Shown here in pieces: positions 44,937 through 54,146 of a DNA stretch of 64,000 nt. This DNA comes from CBDFGK01 sp965247075 (GTDB taxonomy: Bacteria > Pseudomonadota > Gammaproteobacteria > Pseudomonadales > Halieaceae). Position 1 is the stretch's first letter. Every line of letters starts with the position of its first letter. Both the position numbers and the translations under genes were made by a program. Below the pieces are notes generated by a model. That model was given only the letters and a program-made list of their open reading frames with translations, was not told where the DNA came from and did no database searches. The stretch covers positions 558,001 to 622,000 of the forward strand of contig CBDFGK010000002.1 in the NCBI GenBank assembly GCA_965247075.1. The letters run 5' to 3'.

Positions 44937-44999
44937 TTTTCGCGTTGCATTGACGGTTCAGGGAATATAGTTGACAACCAAACACATGGACGATGGATA

Positions 45000-45704
45000 A
45001 TGGATAACGCCGAAGCGATTACTGCCCGGGCGGTGCAATTCGCCAAAGATAATTGCAAGGAAATTACCCGACAGGCGATAGCAGGGTTTTCGCAGGAAAG
45101 TAATCCCGTTTCTATTTTTATGGCGGGTTCGCCCGGGGCGGGTAAAACCGAGGCTTCAAAAAGACTATTAAAAAATCATGGTGATATATTGCGCATTGAC
45201 GCTGACGAGTTACGCGAACATTTCAGGGGATGTGGTTACGATGGAAAAAACTCACATCTTTTTCAGAAAGCCGCGACCAGATTAGTGCATGAAATACATG
45301 ACGCTGCCTTAAAAAGTAGCATCAGTTTTTTACTCGATGGCACTTTCGCCGGTGAATCCATGGCGAGACAAAATATTGAAAGGTCATTGAAACGAAACCG
45401 AGATGTATTTGTTTTGTTTGTGTATCAGTCACCATTTATTGCATGGAATTTTGTGCAAAAACGCGAAAAATTGGAAGGACGACGTATACGGTCACAAAAC
45501 TTCGCGGAAAAGTTTTGCGCATCAAGAGAAGTGGTGAACAAGATGAAGGCGGAGTTTGGAAATAAAATTGAATTGTCACTGGTTCAGAAAAACATTGACG
45601 GCACCAACAAAATTTTTAAGGAGAGCATTCAACGAATCGATGATCATATTTCAGAAAAATATACCGAAGATCAAATACTGGCTGAAATAGAGAAATCAGG
45701 ATGA
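45000..45704 (+). CDS. Zeta-type toxin family kinase
   Basis: The 234-residue protein has Walker A FMAGSPGAGKTEASKRLL, the Asp block RIDADELREHF, and LLDGTFAGE, in the order of zeta/PezT toxins, which phosphorylate UDP-N-acetylglucosamine or related targets. The C-terminal half is less conserved, as usual. It starts at the ATG 45000 inside a small direct repeat (ATGGATAATGGATAAC). A 58-residue helical protein precedes it. The next gene is a methyltransferase fragment on the other strand. Confidence 0.82.
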   Translation: MDNAEAITARAVQFAKDNCKEITRQAIAGFSQESNPVSIFMAGSPGAGKTEASKRLLKNHGDILRIDADELREHFRGCGYDGKNSHLFQKAATRLVHEIHDAALKSSISFLLDGTFAGESMARQNIERSLKRNRDVFVLFVYQSPFIAWNFVQKREKLEGRRIRSQNFAEKFCASREVVNKMKAEFGNKIELSLVQKNIDGTNKIFKESIQRIDDHISEKYTEDQILAEIEKSG

Positions 45705-45719
45705 AGCAGCGTTACTACG

Positions 45720-46065
45720 TCAGCCGGGCAACTTCTGATACACACAAAACCAACCTTCCGGTTCTCTGTTTTCATAGAAGCGGCCCAGTTCCAGGCTGAG
45801 CAGTTTCAGCGTGCGATTTTGGACCAGGCGATCAAAGGCGGCGTCGAATGCCATGCTTTCCCAGAGGTCTTGGTGCACCGTGCACGCCAGGATTGCGTGC
45901 TCGGCCATGATCCGGCAAATCTCGTCGAGTGGCGCGGGTACAACATGGCCGTGGGTGAAGGTGCCGGAGGAGATGACGCCGGCGAAATAGCCGTCTTCAT
46001 AATCAAGCGGGCGATTGACATCGCCGACCCGTAGCGATGAATAGATTCCCCGCCGCCGGGCTACT
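45720..46065 (-). pseudogene. SAM-dependent methyltransferase, C-terminal fragment
   Basis: The minus frame reads RRGIYSSLRVGDVNRPLDYE, GYFAGVISSGTFTHGHV and AILACTVHQDLWE, matching the second half of class I methyltransferases whose typical blocks are SGTFTHGHVGP and ACTVH.DVW. The N-terminal half with the SAM loop is missing; the fragment begins where an IS91 transposase scrap ends. The open frame is intact to a stop at 45720. Confidence 0.65.
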
Positions 46066-46205
46066 TCCCCGCGTGCAGGGAGAACCCATTGGCCTTGGCC
46101 ACCCGCTCCAGTCCGGGATTAGGTCTGTCCAGGGGGCGGATGGTGCGGATCATGAAAGCCTTGCGCCCTTGCTGAGGACCGACGGCGATCCGATAAGAGA
46201 CGGAA
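46066..46205 (-). mobile_element. IS91-family transposase, internal fragment
   Basis: The minus frame reads SYRIAVGPQQGRKAFMIRTI and LERVAKANGFSLHAG, blocks found in the middle of IS91/IS801-type transposases just before the Cys-rich region. It has neither start nor end, and separates two methyltransferase pieces. Same family as the transposase fragment at 49970, but from a different part of the gene. Confidence 0.6.
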
Positions 46206-46383
46206 CTGCCCAGAATCTGGCATAACGTCCATTAACATTTAGCCCACCAATATCAACAACCGAAATAAATTCTTGATCTGGCCAAGGCCACTTTTTCACA
46301 AAGCGCTCATAGCACCTTTGCATATTTTCCAGAGAAGAAGCGTGCACTAAATATTCCTCTTTAAATAGCCTTTCGGGTTCCAA
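46206..46383 (-). pseudogene. Methyltransferase N-terminal fragment
   Basis: The minus frame LFKEEYLVHASSLENMQRCY and FISVVDIGGLNVNGRYARFW resembles the first 55 residues of class I methyltransferases, where DIGG is the SAM loop. It overlaps the end of the upstream CmcI-like gene by 37 bp in another frame and ends at the IS91 scrap. It is unlikely to be the missing half of the fragment at 45720 because the patterns are of different subfamilies. Confidence 0.5.
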
Positions 46384-46983
46384 GTAATCAGGAAGCTTTC
46401 TTTATTTCTATCAATAGAAAAACCTTTATTTTCCTCAACAAAGGTGGCAATGGCTTCATATGGGCCAGGATCTGGACCTACAGACAACCCATGATGACAA
46501 ATACTATCCTCAACAATAAAATAATCACCCGGTTGTATTAGCTGACTATACAAGTTTAGAACGTTCAATGTGTTTTCATATGTATGCGAACTATCTTCAA
46601 TAACAAGCACTTTATCAGTACTGGAAATCATACCCTGCACCTGCCCAAAAGCTGAAACCGCATCCTGCTCAATCCATGTAATCCTATCATGCAACCTAAC
46701 TCGATCAATTAGTTTACTATGATCGTTATCGATGGCTATGACCCTACCGCTGCCAATCAAGTCTAAGAAGTGGGCGATAGCTAAAGTACTCCCCCCCCCA
46801 ATTATTGCCAACCTCCACAACGACATCGGGCTTATGTTGAAAAATTATTTCTTGATAAACCCAAAAATCCAAAGGATTCTTTAAAGTTTTTACCCCAAAA
46901 TAACTAGTTTGACTCATAATTCTTTTCTGTATAACTTTAAGAACTTCTTCCAGCTGAAGACCAAGGCTCTTTTCTAATATCAA
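46347..46983 (-). pseudogene. CmcI/cephalosporin-hydroxylase-like protein, out of frame at a G9 tract
   Basis: The first 70 residues (TSYFGVKTLKNPLDFWVYQE, KPDVVVEVGNNWGG) and the remainder (STLAIAHFLDLIGSGRVIAI, VIEDSSHTYENTL, YFIVEDSICHHG) together make a CmcI-family protein of about 211 residues, related to rhamnosyl O-methyltransferases. A run of nine G on the coding strand splits the frame; eight would join W-G-G to S-T-L-A. It begins at TTG with GAGAGGG upstream. It could be phase variable, or a dead gene, or hold a sequencing error. Confidence 0.65.
46791..46799 (-). repeat. Nine-base G tract within the CmcI-like gene
   Basis: The run is nine C on the + strand. Eight would restore the reading frame. 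Homopolymers of this length slip during replication and are used for phase variation of surface-glycan genes in other bacteria. Confidence 0.7.
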
Positions 46984-47573
46984 CTCAATACCCTCTCTCT
47001 AGGTTAAAACTAATGACAAAAATTGAAAAAGCATAACAAAACTTTAATCATGCGGCACCCTACACTCTTTATAATTTAACCAAATAAATATACTTCCAAC
47101 AGCTTAGCCCGATCAACAAGCATAAATTCATGACTGCATTGATGCAATTTGTGCCTAGCTTTTAACACTCCACCAACGATAATACAGAACGAATCGACCA
47201 ATATAGGCTATAATTAAGAAACACCTCCCAACTAAAAACCAACCCTAAAAGAGGTTAAAAACTTCGCGCAAAAAAAATTTGAAAAATAACAACTAAGAAT
47301 AACTTTTATTTAGACTACCACACATTCACAGGCATTATTTCTAAAGCACCTTTATCCTTGCACAACGCAGCATCCGCGCGACCAACTAGCCCTGTCAGTG
47401 AATACTACTGGTAGACATCACCACAACACCAATCGTCAAACGCCCTATAGAGCTATACTCGCGAGGAATATTTAACAGCTCTACAGCTTTAGACCTCAAT
47501 CTGCGGGGACCACAGCAACATTGAAGCTAATCTCGGGCACAAGCACCAATAATTCTTCGCGACCGCAACGATA
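46984..47573. other. AT-rich non-coding interval of 590 bp
   Basis: No supported gene on either strand. The interval is much richer in A and T than the core genome, with many homopolymers. The end next to 46983 must hold the promoter of the CmcI-like gene on the minus strand. The other end stops abruptly at the IS91 end copy B. Confidence 0.4.
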
Positions 47574-47712
47574 AAGTATAGAGCAAATAAAAGGGCAGTC
47601 CAGAGTAGATCTCCTCATAAATAGGAGTTACCAGGCCTGAAAATATCGAGGCTAGCTGGTCCCGCTCACTGAATTTCTCCCGATGCCAGCGATCGCCGCA
47701 ATCCATAAAGAA
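47574..47712 (-). repeat. IS91-family terminal sequence, copy B
   Basis: Starts AAGTATAGAGCAAATAAAAG and is otherwise nearly identical to copy A through the ybdK tail and into the membrane protein gene, over about 1.2 kb. Only a few differences are seen by eye, so copies A and B are recent duplicates. Confidence 0.7.
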
Positions 47713-47892
47713 AACGCCGAAACACTCGATTGCGTCGCCGAAGTCAAACACGCACGCACCATTATCCGCCGGGGAACCAGCGCCCATCGCCAGTTGAAAG
47801 TGTATTACTGCGCGATTGAAATGGGCCATTCCCAGCAAGTCGCCCTGACCAAAGTGGTGGACTGGCTGCGACAAGAAACCTTGCGGGAATAG
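47709..47892 (+). pseudogene. YbdK-type ligase, C-terminal fragment (copy B)
   Basis: Identical in protein to the fragment at 42652 (ETLDCVAEVKHARTIIRRG, GTSAHRQL, VVDWLRQET). Lies between an IS91 end and the convergent membrane protein gene. Confidence 0.7.
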
Positions 47893-47972
47893 TAGTTCGG
47901 CGAAACAGGATGGGTACGCCGAACAACACGCTCAGCTTCGTGATACCAACAAAACACCGAAATGTCAGCGGC

Positions 47973-49717
47973 TCAAAATATCCACTTTCCCAAAAACAAC
48001 CAAATATATGCCGCCGTAATGACGGCGCAGATGCCCACCGACACCCAACGCTCACCGCCGCGGTCGGTGGAGTCGTCAAAGGCGACAGAATGAAAACTGC
48101 TGTCTTGTTCTTTGCTTAAGATCGCGTTGGTGCGGTCGTGTTGCAAGTCAAAAATATTGGCAAATAAAAACACGATTACCGTCGCCAATAAGAAAGACGA
48201 GATTTCGGTAAACAGTCCGTCCCACTCGGTCAATTCGGGCGGCTTGAACAGCAGCAACGCGCTGACCATGATGAAGGTGATGAACCCGAGGGCGATGATT
48301 TCTCCGAAATTGGTCCCTTGTTGTTTGGAGTGCACCAGTGAATCGACTTCGGTTTCCAGTTGGTCCAGTTTTTCTTCGTATTTGGGATGTTGTTCGCGTG
48401 CGGTTATGAAATATTCTTTCAGTTCATCGTAGGCAGTGCGAAGTTGTTCCGGTTTTGTATGTTCGTCAATATAGCGAAGTTGATTGCGCGCATCATCATC
48501 CATGCCTCTTTTCCTTGCCATCGTTTTTAATCCGTTATACACAAGAAACACGCTTTTTTCTTCGTCCATGGTGCGCCGCACCAAGCGGTCGGCGCGAAAC
48601 ACCAGGATCAAAATAAACAAAGTGGAAATTACGCCGATCATTTCGGCGTAGTTGGAAAGCGGCAAGCCGTCATGCAAATAAACCGCCATGCCGCACACCC
48701 ACAACGCAATGATCAATGCCTTATAGGCGGAGCGAATTTCGGCTGTGAAGTTGAGGAGCAAGTTGGCGACTATGATTGCGATGAGACCGATGACCAACCT
48801 ATCAACGCGGGGGATATCAATGAGAGAGGCAAATTCCAACCAGATTAGCGAAACAGCGGGGATGAGATAACGTAATGCGTTTATACCCAAGTTATTGGTT
48901 TTGGCATGGCTAATACGAAGAAATATACTCCCAACTCCAAGTCCAAATAATCCAAAAGCAATGGCGGATAAAACACCCACACTACCAATGGATTGAATGT
49001 TTTCACCGGACAACAATCCTACAGCAACGAAAACAGGCGCGCTGATTACTTTTCCTATGGAGTAGGCAACAATAGAATAAAACGATTCATTCTCTTTCTC
49101 CTTTACACGGTGACTTACATACGAACCCCACAGTTGATTTGCGGGCAACTCCGCTGCGGACACGAAAGCGGCTAACAACACCAATACAATTCCGCCGATT
49201 GCGGCAAATGTGAATAATTCACCAACGGCATTGTCTATGCTTGAACTTTGACTGGCGATGACAAATCCAACACCGACAAACGCTATTGCAAATAAAAGCC
49301 ATTTCTGCGTTGTGAGTTCTGTATAACGGCGTTCTTTCTTAAAAAGTCGCGCTAATAGAATCACCGTAAAAATAGACGCTGTCTGCATAAGAACTGCAGC
49401 GACTGCTTCATCAACATATTTCAATGAAAATGCAAAGAGAACATAACCAGCGGTTGTGAGTGCCATCGAAAAAATAGCCGGATGCCGCAGATTGACCAGG
49501 ATTATTTTGAGTGTGCTTTGTTTTATTTTTCTCTATAAGCAAAAAACAGATAAGTAACATTGCTAATGGCACCAAATAAATATACTAACGCAACAAATAA
49601 AAAAGGCGCGTTGCTCGCACCACCGAAACTAAAAGTAATCGGCATTGTGGAAAGCAACACCACCACTGCAATCATATAAAGCAACGCCAATTTGTTTTGG
49701 TTATCAATCTCGCTCAT
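47973..49717 (-). pseudogene. EamA-like membrane protein with extra C-terminal domain, copy 2, one-base frameshift
   Basis: From the ATG at 49717 (MSEIDNQNKLALLYMIAVVV) the frame runs to a stop at about 49523, where the A run in GAGAAAAATAAAAC is one base shorter than needed. Adding one A rejoins the frame to LFAFSLKYVDEAVAAVLMQ and the remaining 497-residue frame, giving a 581-residue protein like copy 3. It has ten EamA-like membrane helices, three more helices, a charged helical domain of about 110 residues (KTMARKRGMDDDARNQLRYI), and three final helices. The N-terminal two thirds is about 70 percent identical to copy 3; the C-terminal part is almost the same. Role unknown. Confidence 0.75.
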
Positions 49718-49880
49718 TTCTCTTCTCGGTAAAAATGTCAGCAACTACGCTGGGTTTAACTGGATTGCGCGTATTATCCCTGATACGCACCCTCGCGAAT
49801 TTCATCCGCTGACGGTGAAGTAGTCGCCCTTTGCCGGGGATAGCAGGTTGACCTTGAATTCCACGGTCAGCACTGACCTC
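49718..49880 (-). repeat. Conserved leader of the membrane protein cassette (copy 2)
   Basis: These 163 bases upstream of copy 2 match the interval 58076-58238 upstream of copy 3 almost exactly. Both end at ...CACGGTCAGCAYTGACCTC directly before an IS91 end. The cassette boundary is therefore the same in both copies. It should hold the promoter of the gene. Confidence 0.6.
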
Positions 49881-49975
49881 AAGTATAGGGCAAATAAAAG
49901 GGCAGTCCAGAGTAGACCTTCTCATAAATAGGAACCAGGCCTGAAAATATCGAGGCTAGCTGGTCCCGCTCACTG
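49881..49975 (-). repeat. IS91-family terminal sequence, copy C
   Basis: Begins AAGTATAGGGCAAATAAAAG directly after the conserved leader of copy 2. Unlike A and B, it continues into a long transposase fragment. The preceding four bases are CAAG if the element starts at TATAGGG, matching the IS91 target preference of CAAG or GAAC. Confidence 0.7.
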
Positions 49976-50430
49976 AATTTCTCCCGATGCCAGTGATCGC
50001 CGCAATTCGTATTCGGTCAATTCTGAACGAGCGCCCACAACGGTTCGTGCCATGTGGTTTTCTAGCGTCCTTGCTGATTTAGCGTTGAGGTTGTGGATTC
50101 GCTTCCTGCGAAAAGAGGCAATGTCTCTGACGGAACCACCGCAGCGGCTGCAAACCTCAATGTCTATATTGAAAACTCGCTTGAGTCGCTGAGCCCAGGT
50201 CATGGCGGCACGACACTCAGCCGATGAACGAACTTCTGTATTGGCGAGAGGCTTCACACCTTTGCCGTGTTTAGCTGGTGTGACCAGTCCACGCCAGCGA
50301 TGGTTGGGGGCTAGAACGCCATGATACCGGGTGAGGTTAACTCTTGGTTTGGGCACCAGGGCTGCCAAGCGTGCGATGAAATCCACTGGCTCGAAGGCCA
50401 CCTGGGTTGTTCCATCCCGATAGGGCGTGC
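49970..50430 (-). pseudogene. IS91-family (Y2-type) transposase, C-terminal part
   Basis: The minus frame shows PYRDGTTQVAFEPVDFIARL, PKPRVNLTRYHGVLAPNHRW, and AAMTWAQRLKRVFNIDIEVC with SRCGGSVRDIA, the hallmark C-terminal half of IS91/IS801-type rolling-circle transposases, including the second Cys pair. The catalytic HUH and tyrosine region is missing: homology stops at ACGCCCTATCGG near 50430. The same stop point is seen in copy D. It is a non-functional remnant adjoining its own terminal sequence. Confidence 0.85.
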
Positions 50431-50431
50431 A

Positions 50432-50568
50432 TTTCCGAAGATCACGAATATACAAGCACCGAAGTGACAAGGCGTGAAGCTTACAATACGCTCGTTGAAG
50501 AGACCGGAATCAGTAATATTGATTACGATAACTGCTTCACTCGCGAGGGCGTAAAACAAACTGGATAA
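50432..50568 (+). other. Orphan coding tail, family not recognised
   Basis: The + frame reads ISEDHEYTSTEVTRREAYNT and LVEETGISNIDYDNCFTREG before TAA at 50566. It begins exactly where the IS91 homology ends, so it may be the last 45 codons of a gene cut by the insertion. I cannot name it. Confidence 0.25.
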
Positions 50569-50578
50569 CGAACCCGCA

Positions 50579-51013
50579 TTATTCCGCTTTTAGCACATCA
50601 CGCGGGCCTATTTCCTGATAGATCACCATTTTACGTTCAATGATTCGCCACTCACCATCAAAACATTGTAACTTGTCCTTGTACTCTCCCCACACTTCAT
50701 AAAACACACCCTCGTGCTCTCCTATCCCCATATGCGCCGCTCGTACATAACAACTGGTAATGGCAATATCGCCACTATCATCTAGATACACATAATAATT
50801 ACTTAACATATGCTGGGTTGGCCCGCAGCCACCAAGGCTGTTTTTGATGATGCCTATGACTTTATCCCGGCTATCCAATAAATAACCGCCATAACGCGCC
50901 TGCACATCCGCTACAAATACTTGTTCAAATAAAGACCAATCGCGCCTGTCACAGCCTTGCGCATAGTTATTTAATACTCGAATGATTTTTTCTGTTGAGG
51001 TTTGCACAGACAA
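50579..51013 (-). CDS. SnoaL-like (NTF2 fold) protein
   Basis: The 144-residue protein has the SnoaL-like pattern: NNYAQGCDRRDWSLFEQVFV, a middle part with QHMLSNYYVYLDDSGDIAIT, and EYKDKLQCFDGEWRIIERKM. Such small alpha-beta barrels act as dehydratases, isomerases or binding proteins. It begins six bases after the FG-GAP gene, so the two were co-transcribed before the insertion. The substrate is unknown. Confidence 0.75.
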   Translation of the reverse strand: MSVQTSTEKIIRVLNNYAQGCDRRDWSLFEQVFVADVQARYGGYLLDSRDKVIGIIKNSLGGCGPTQHMLSNYYVYLDDSGDIAITSCYVRAAHMGIGEHEGVFYEVWGEYKDKLQCFDGEWRIIERKMVIYQEIGPRDVLKAE

Positions 51014-51019
51014 TATTCC

Positions 51020-51367
51020 TTATTGGTCAGTTATTGTTAACGCCTGATTAGCAGGGACATCAAACAGACTTGCTTCAAAACCATTTAGCCATCGTACCTT
51101 AATATCAACCGCCTCATGTTCACCAATGCCAATATGCAATGGCCCACAACCAAACGATCTTAAACCGCCACTGGCACCTGAATATTCCCGATAAGCGATA
51201 AGCTGATCATCAACTGTCACCCAGACTTTATTACCAAAGCCCATATAATTATTATCCAAACCCTCAAACTCAACACTTAGCCAGTTGCCGGTATATGTGC
51301 TTTGGTTTTCAAACAAAACATAAGCCTGTTGGTCGTCTACTGCAATATCCAACAGTCCATCATTATT
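51020..51367 (-). pseudogene. FG-GAP/UnbV lipoprotein, 3' part, separated by an IS
   Basis: The frame after the right-hand target duplication reads DGLLDIAVDDQQAYVLFENQ, then LSVEFEGLDNNYMGFGNKVW and GCGPLHIGIGEHEAVDIKVR. This is an ASPIC/UnbV-type C-terminal domain, the usual end of FG-GAP repeat proteins. Removing the IS and one copy of the 8-bp duplication joins ALADFNN to DGLLDIA in frame. Confidence 0.85.
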
Positions 51368-52669
51368 GGGTCTTCCCCAATCGTAGTGGGTCATTCAGGC
51401 CCTGATTCCTTCCGGATAGAGCTGTAATCCGCCCAGGTGGAAGTAAATTGCATTACGGAATCGCTCCCTGTTTCTGAAACCCCGAGCACGGCTCTTCAGC
51501 GTTTTGATACGACTGTTCATACTTTCAGCGTGACTGTTGTCGACCTTACGAATCACCGCATTGAGAATACCCCAAAGGTGATTCCGCAGGGTTTTTGACG
51601 TCGTTTGCATGGGTTTGAGCCGGCTACGGGCCATCCAGTTGATCAGGCGTTTCCAGCCCTTCTCAGCCCAGGTGCGACTCCGATAGTCCCAAAGGCGGGA
51701 GGCTAGATCCTTGATAGCCCACGCCCTGGCGGTCTTCAGGGAAGATTGTCGTAGTTCGCTGAAACTGCGCTGTTGGTGCCAGCTCATGTTGCCCCGGTTA
51801 CGCAGCCAGTGGTATTTACTACCCTTCATCCGCTCATCGCCCTGCTTGATCAACTGCCGATGTTCCTGTCGGCGCACCTGATCCACAGCCTTGCCCATGT
51901 ATTGCGCAACGTGGAAACGGTCAAAGGCGATCTTGCTATCCGCATCAGGCAGCGCCTCTCGAGTTGCCCTGATATAGGCCGGCCACATATCCATGCACAC
52001 GCTCTCGATACCCTTTTTCTGGTCCTCAGACAGCAGGTCGTAAAATTCAGCCAGGCTATCGGTCTCCCGATTTTCGGCAACATGCAGCACTACCGACTGC
52101 TCCTGATCCGTCACCACCGTGACATAGTCATGGCCCTTGCGGTAAGAGGTTTCATCCACACTGATTTGCCTGGGTGACAGCGCCTCCCGATGCGACAGAC
52201 CACGTTTCACTGCGCGCTGCATGATGCCATCCACGGCATTCCAACTCAGTCTTAGGTGTTCTGACACCGCACTGGTTGAAGCGTCTTTCAGCCAGTCAAT
52301 GACCAGCGCCTCAAACAACGCTGTAAATCCGCTGCCAGGCTCTGCCCAGGGAACCTGCACCGTAACCACGCCGTGCTCTGAACACTCCACCCGGGGCACT
52401 TCAGCCATCAGCAAGGTCTTGAGTTGACAGGTGTCAAGATGGCGCCAGTGCCTCGGCCGCTTGTCGTAACCGGAGCAGGCTTTGCCACACTTGGGACACG
52501 TCAATTTACCGCTCCCACGATCTACGGTGACTTTCACTTCACCGTCCGCGAGTGAAACCTGCACATCGGTCACCTTCCACGGCTTCCCGATACCCAATAT
52601 CTGGCTGTATAGCTGTGTATCTTTCATGGGGCATCAGGCTAAACTACCCACTCGATTTGGGGAAGACCC
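51368..52669 (-). mobile_element. ISL3-family insertion sequence, 1,302 bp
   Basis: The element is bounded by inverted repeats beginning GGGTCTTCCCCAA at both ends (about 20 of 25 bases match) and flanked by the 8-bp direct repeat TCATTATT (51360-51367 and 52670-52677). It carries one transposase gene. ISL3 elements make 8-bp duplications. It looks recent: the repeats are identical and the transposase frame is open. Confidence 0.92.
51395..52627 (-). CDS. ISL3-family transposase (first element)
   Basis: The 410-residue protein has an N-terminal zinc-binding region (LTCPKCGKACSGYDKRPRHW, VPRVECSEHG), a helix-turn-helix near 115-140, and a DDE catalytic core with ISVDETSYRKGHDYVTVV, VCMDMWPAYI, FDRFHVAQYM, and the Glu in NSHAESMNSRIKTLK. 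It fills the element except for about 40 bp at each end. All catalytic blocks are intact, so it may be active. Confidence 0.92.
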   Translation of the reverse strand: MKDTQLYSQILGIGKPWKVTDVQVSLADGEVKVTVDRGSGKLTCPKCGKACSGYDKRPRHWRHLDTCQLKTLLMAEVPRVECSEHGVVTVQVPWAEPGSGFTALFEALVIDWLKDASTSAVSEHLRLSWNAVDGIMQRAVKRGLSHREALSPRQISVDETSYRKGHDYVTVVTDQEQSVVLHVAENRETDSLAEFYDLLSEDQKKGIESVCMDMWPAYIRATREALPDADSKIAFDRFHVAQYMGKAVDQVRRQEHRQLIKQGDERMKGSKYHWLRNRGNMSWHQQRSFSELRQSSLKTARAWAIKDLASRLWDYRSRTWAEKGWKRLINWMARSRLKPMQTTSKTLRNHLWGILNAVIRKVDNSHAESMNSRIKTLKSRARGFRNRERFRNAIYFHLGGLQLYPEGIRA

Positions 52670-53805
52670 TCATTATTAAAATCCGCCAGGGCTGCATCTC
52701 CATTGCCATTATCAATGTGTGCCGCCTCCAACTCTAGCCGCTGAACCACAAGCTCCGAAGCCCCGGTATTATCCAAAATAAAATAACCATCTTCACGTAC
52801 CTGAATCACATCAAGATCCGCGTCGTTATCAAAGTCCCCCCAGGCAATCCCTGAGCTTGTAGCCCCATTCTGATTCCACTTTTCATCAGTCCATTTAACA
52901 AACTGATCCCCCTCATTCACCAAAAGCCAACTTTCCTCGCCTTTACGACTCACAAATAGATCAGGATCACCATCATTATCAACATCCCCCCAAGCCATAC
53001 CAAATACAAATACGTTGCTGACATCCAGCAAGGCTGTTGTATCCTCAAAGGAACCATCGCCATTATTGCGCATTAACTTAAGTGGCCAGCTCAACATAAC
53101 ATCAACATGGCCATCCAGATCATAATCGGCCCAGGCTGCCCGAGTTTGAACATGTGCAAGACCAACAGCCTCTGTGACATCAGAGAAAGTGCCATTACCA
53201 TTGTTTTGATACATAACATTATCGGTATCAAAATTTGCTACATACAAATCAAGCCAGCCATCATTATTGTAATCCACCCAGGTCCCGGTTCTTCCGCGTC
53301 CAGTTGCATTCAATGTGCCTGCCGAATCGGTTACATCAGTAAAGGTAAAATCCCCATGTCCTTGCAATAACTCATCGAACTTAAGCCCAAGAGTGGCTCC
53401 CTTGCCTGCACCATGAGTGATAAAAAGATCAACATGCCCATCATTATTAAAATCTCCACAGCTGCCACCATGCCTGTCAGCCTGGGAGGGGTACACCCAA
53501 TCAAAATTCTTAATACCAGATTTAGCAGTAACATCGTTAAAGGTATTGTTTTCTTGCTGCTCCAGCATTAATGGGCCATTACCATGCCCCATATACATCA
53601 AGTCCAGTTGATCATCATTATTGAAATGCCCCCAAAGGGCACCATAGTCCCCATACATATCGATTGCAGGGAGAGATATGCTAACAAATGACAACTCGAC
53701 AGGTAGCGTGCTGCCGGGGTCAGAATCAGTCGAATTATTGTCATCACTACATGCAAACAAAAAAAGACACATGCCCGAAAAGATATACTGTTTTGTAAAT
53801 TTCAT
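52670..53805 (-). pseudogene. FG-GAP repeat lipoprotein, 5' part, separated by an IS
   Basis: The gene starts MKFTKQYIFSGMCLFLFACS, with a lipobox LFAC so that the mature protein begins at Cys19. Six or more FG-GAP/VCBS repeats follow (GDFNNDGHVDLFITH, VDYNNDGWLDLYVAN, ADYDLDGHVDVMLS, GDVDNDGDPDLFVSR, GDFDNDADLDVIQV), each with a calcium-binding D-x-D-x-D-G-like loop. The insertion interrupts the last repeat after ALADFNNE. Intact, it would be a surface lipoprotein with a UnbV domain. The role is unknown. Confidence 0.85.
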
Positions 53806-53989
53806 ACCGCTTCCAATATTTCACCGCCGTACAATATACCTCCGCCAACGCACAAACAAAAGCCAGCTTTTGACACAAGCTGACACAACCTAAGCATTCA
53901 GTATCGCAGCTTGTATTTCTATAGAAATAACAACTACTTTTTATATTTGCAGCATTTATAATGGTCAGATCACACCCGGGAGAGAAGCT

Positions 53990-54146
53990 GTGAATCAAGA
54001 CCAATTAAAACAGGCCGTGGCTGATGCCGCTGTTGAATACGTTGTTAATAAAATTGACGCTGACTCAATTATAGGTATTGGCACAGGCTCTACCGCCAAT
54101 TGTTTTATTGATGCCCTGGCAGTACATAAACATAAATTTGCCGGAA
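53990..54146 (+). pseudogene. rpiA: Ribose-5-phosphate isomerase A, truncated after about 52 residues
   Basis: The GTG-started frame MNQDQLKQAVADAAVEYVVN, IIGIGTGSTANCFIDALAVH is the first part of RpiA, where GTGSTA is the phosphate-binding block. Homology stops at HKHKFAG, exactly where an IS91 end begins. The remaining 170 residues are absent from the window. GGGAGAG lies at 53978-53984 and TATAAT at 53957-53962. The pentose phosphate step would need another copy or RpiB elsewhere. Confidence 0.85.

Noticed and set aside
47527..47874. Minus-strand frames over the IS91 end and ybdK tail (also 42455-42817)
   Set aside because: They are antisense to the ybdK fragment and include transposase-tail codons; no coherent protein results.
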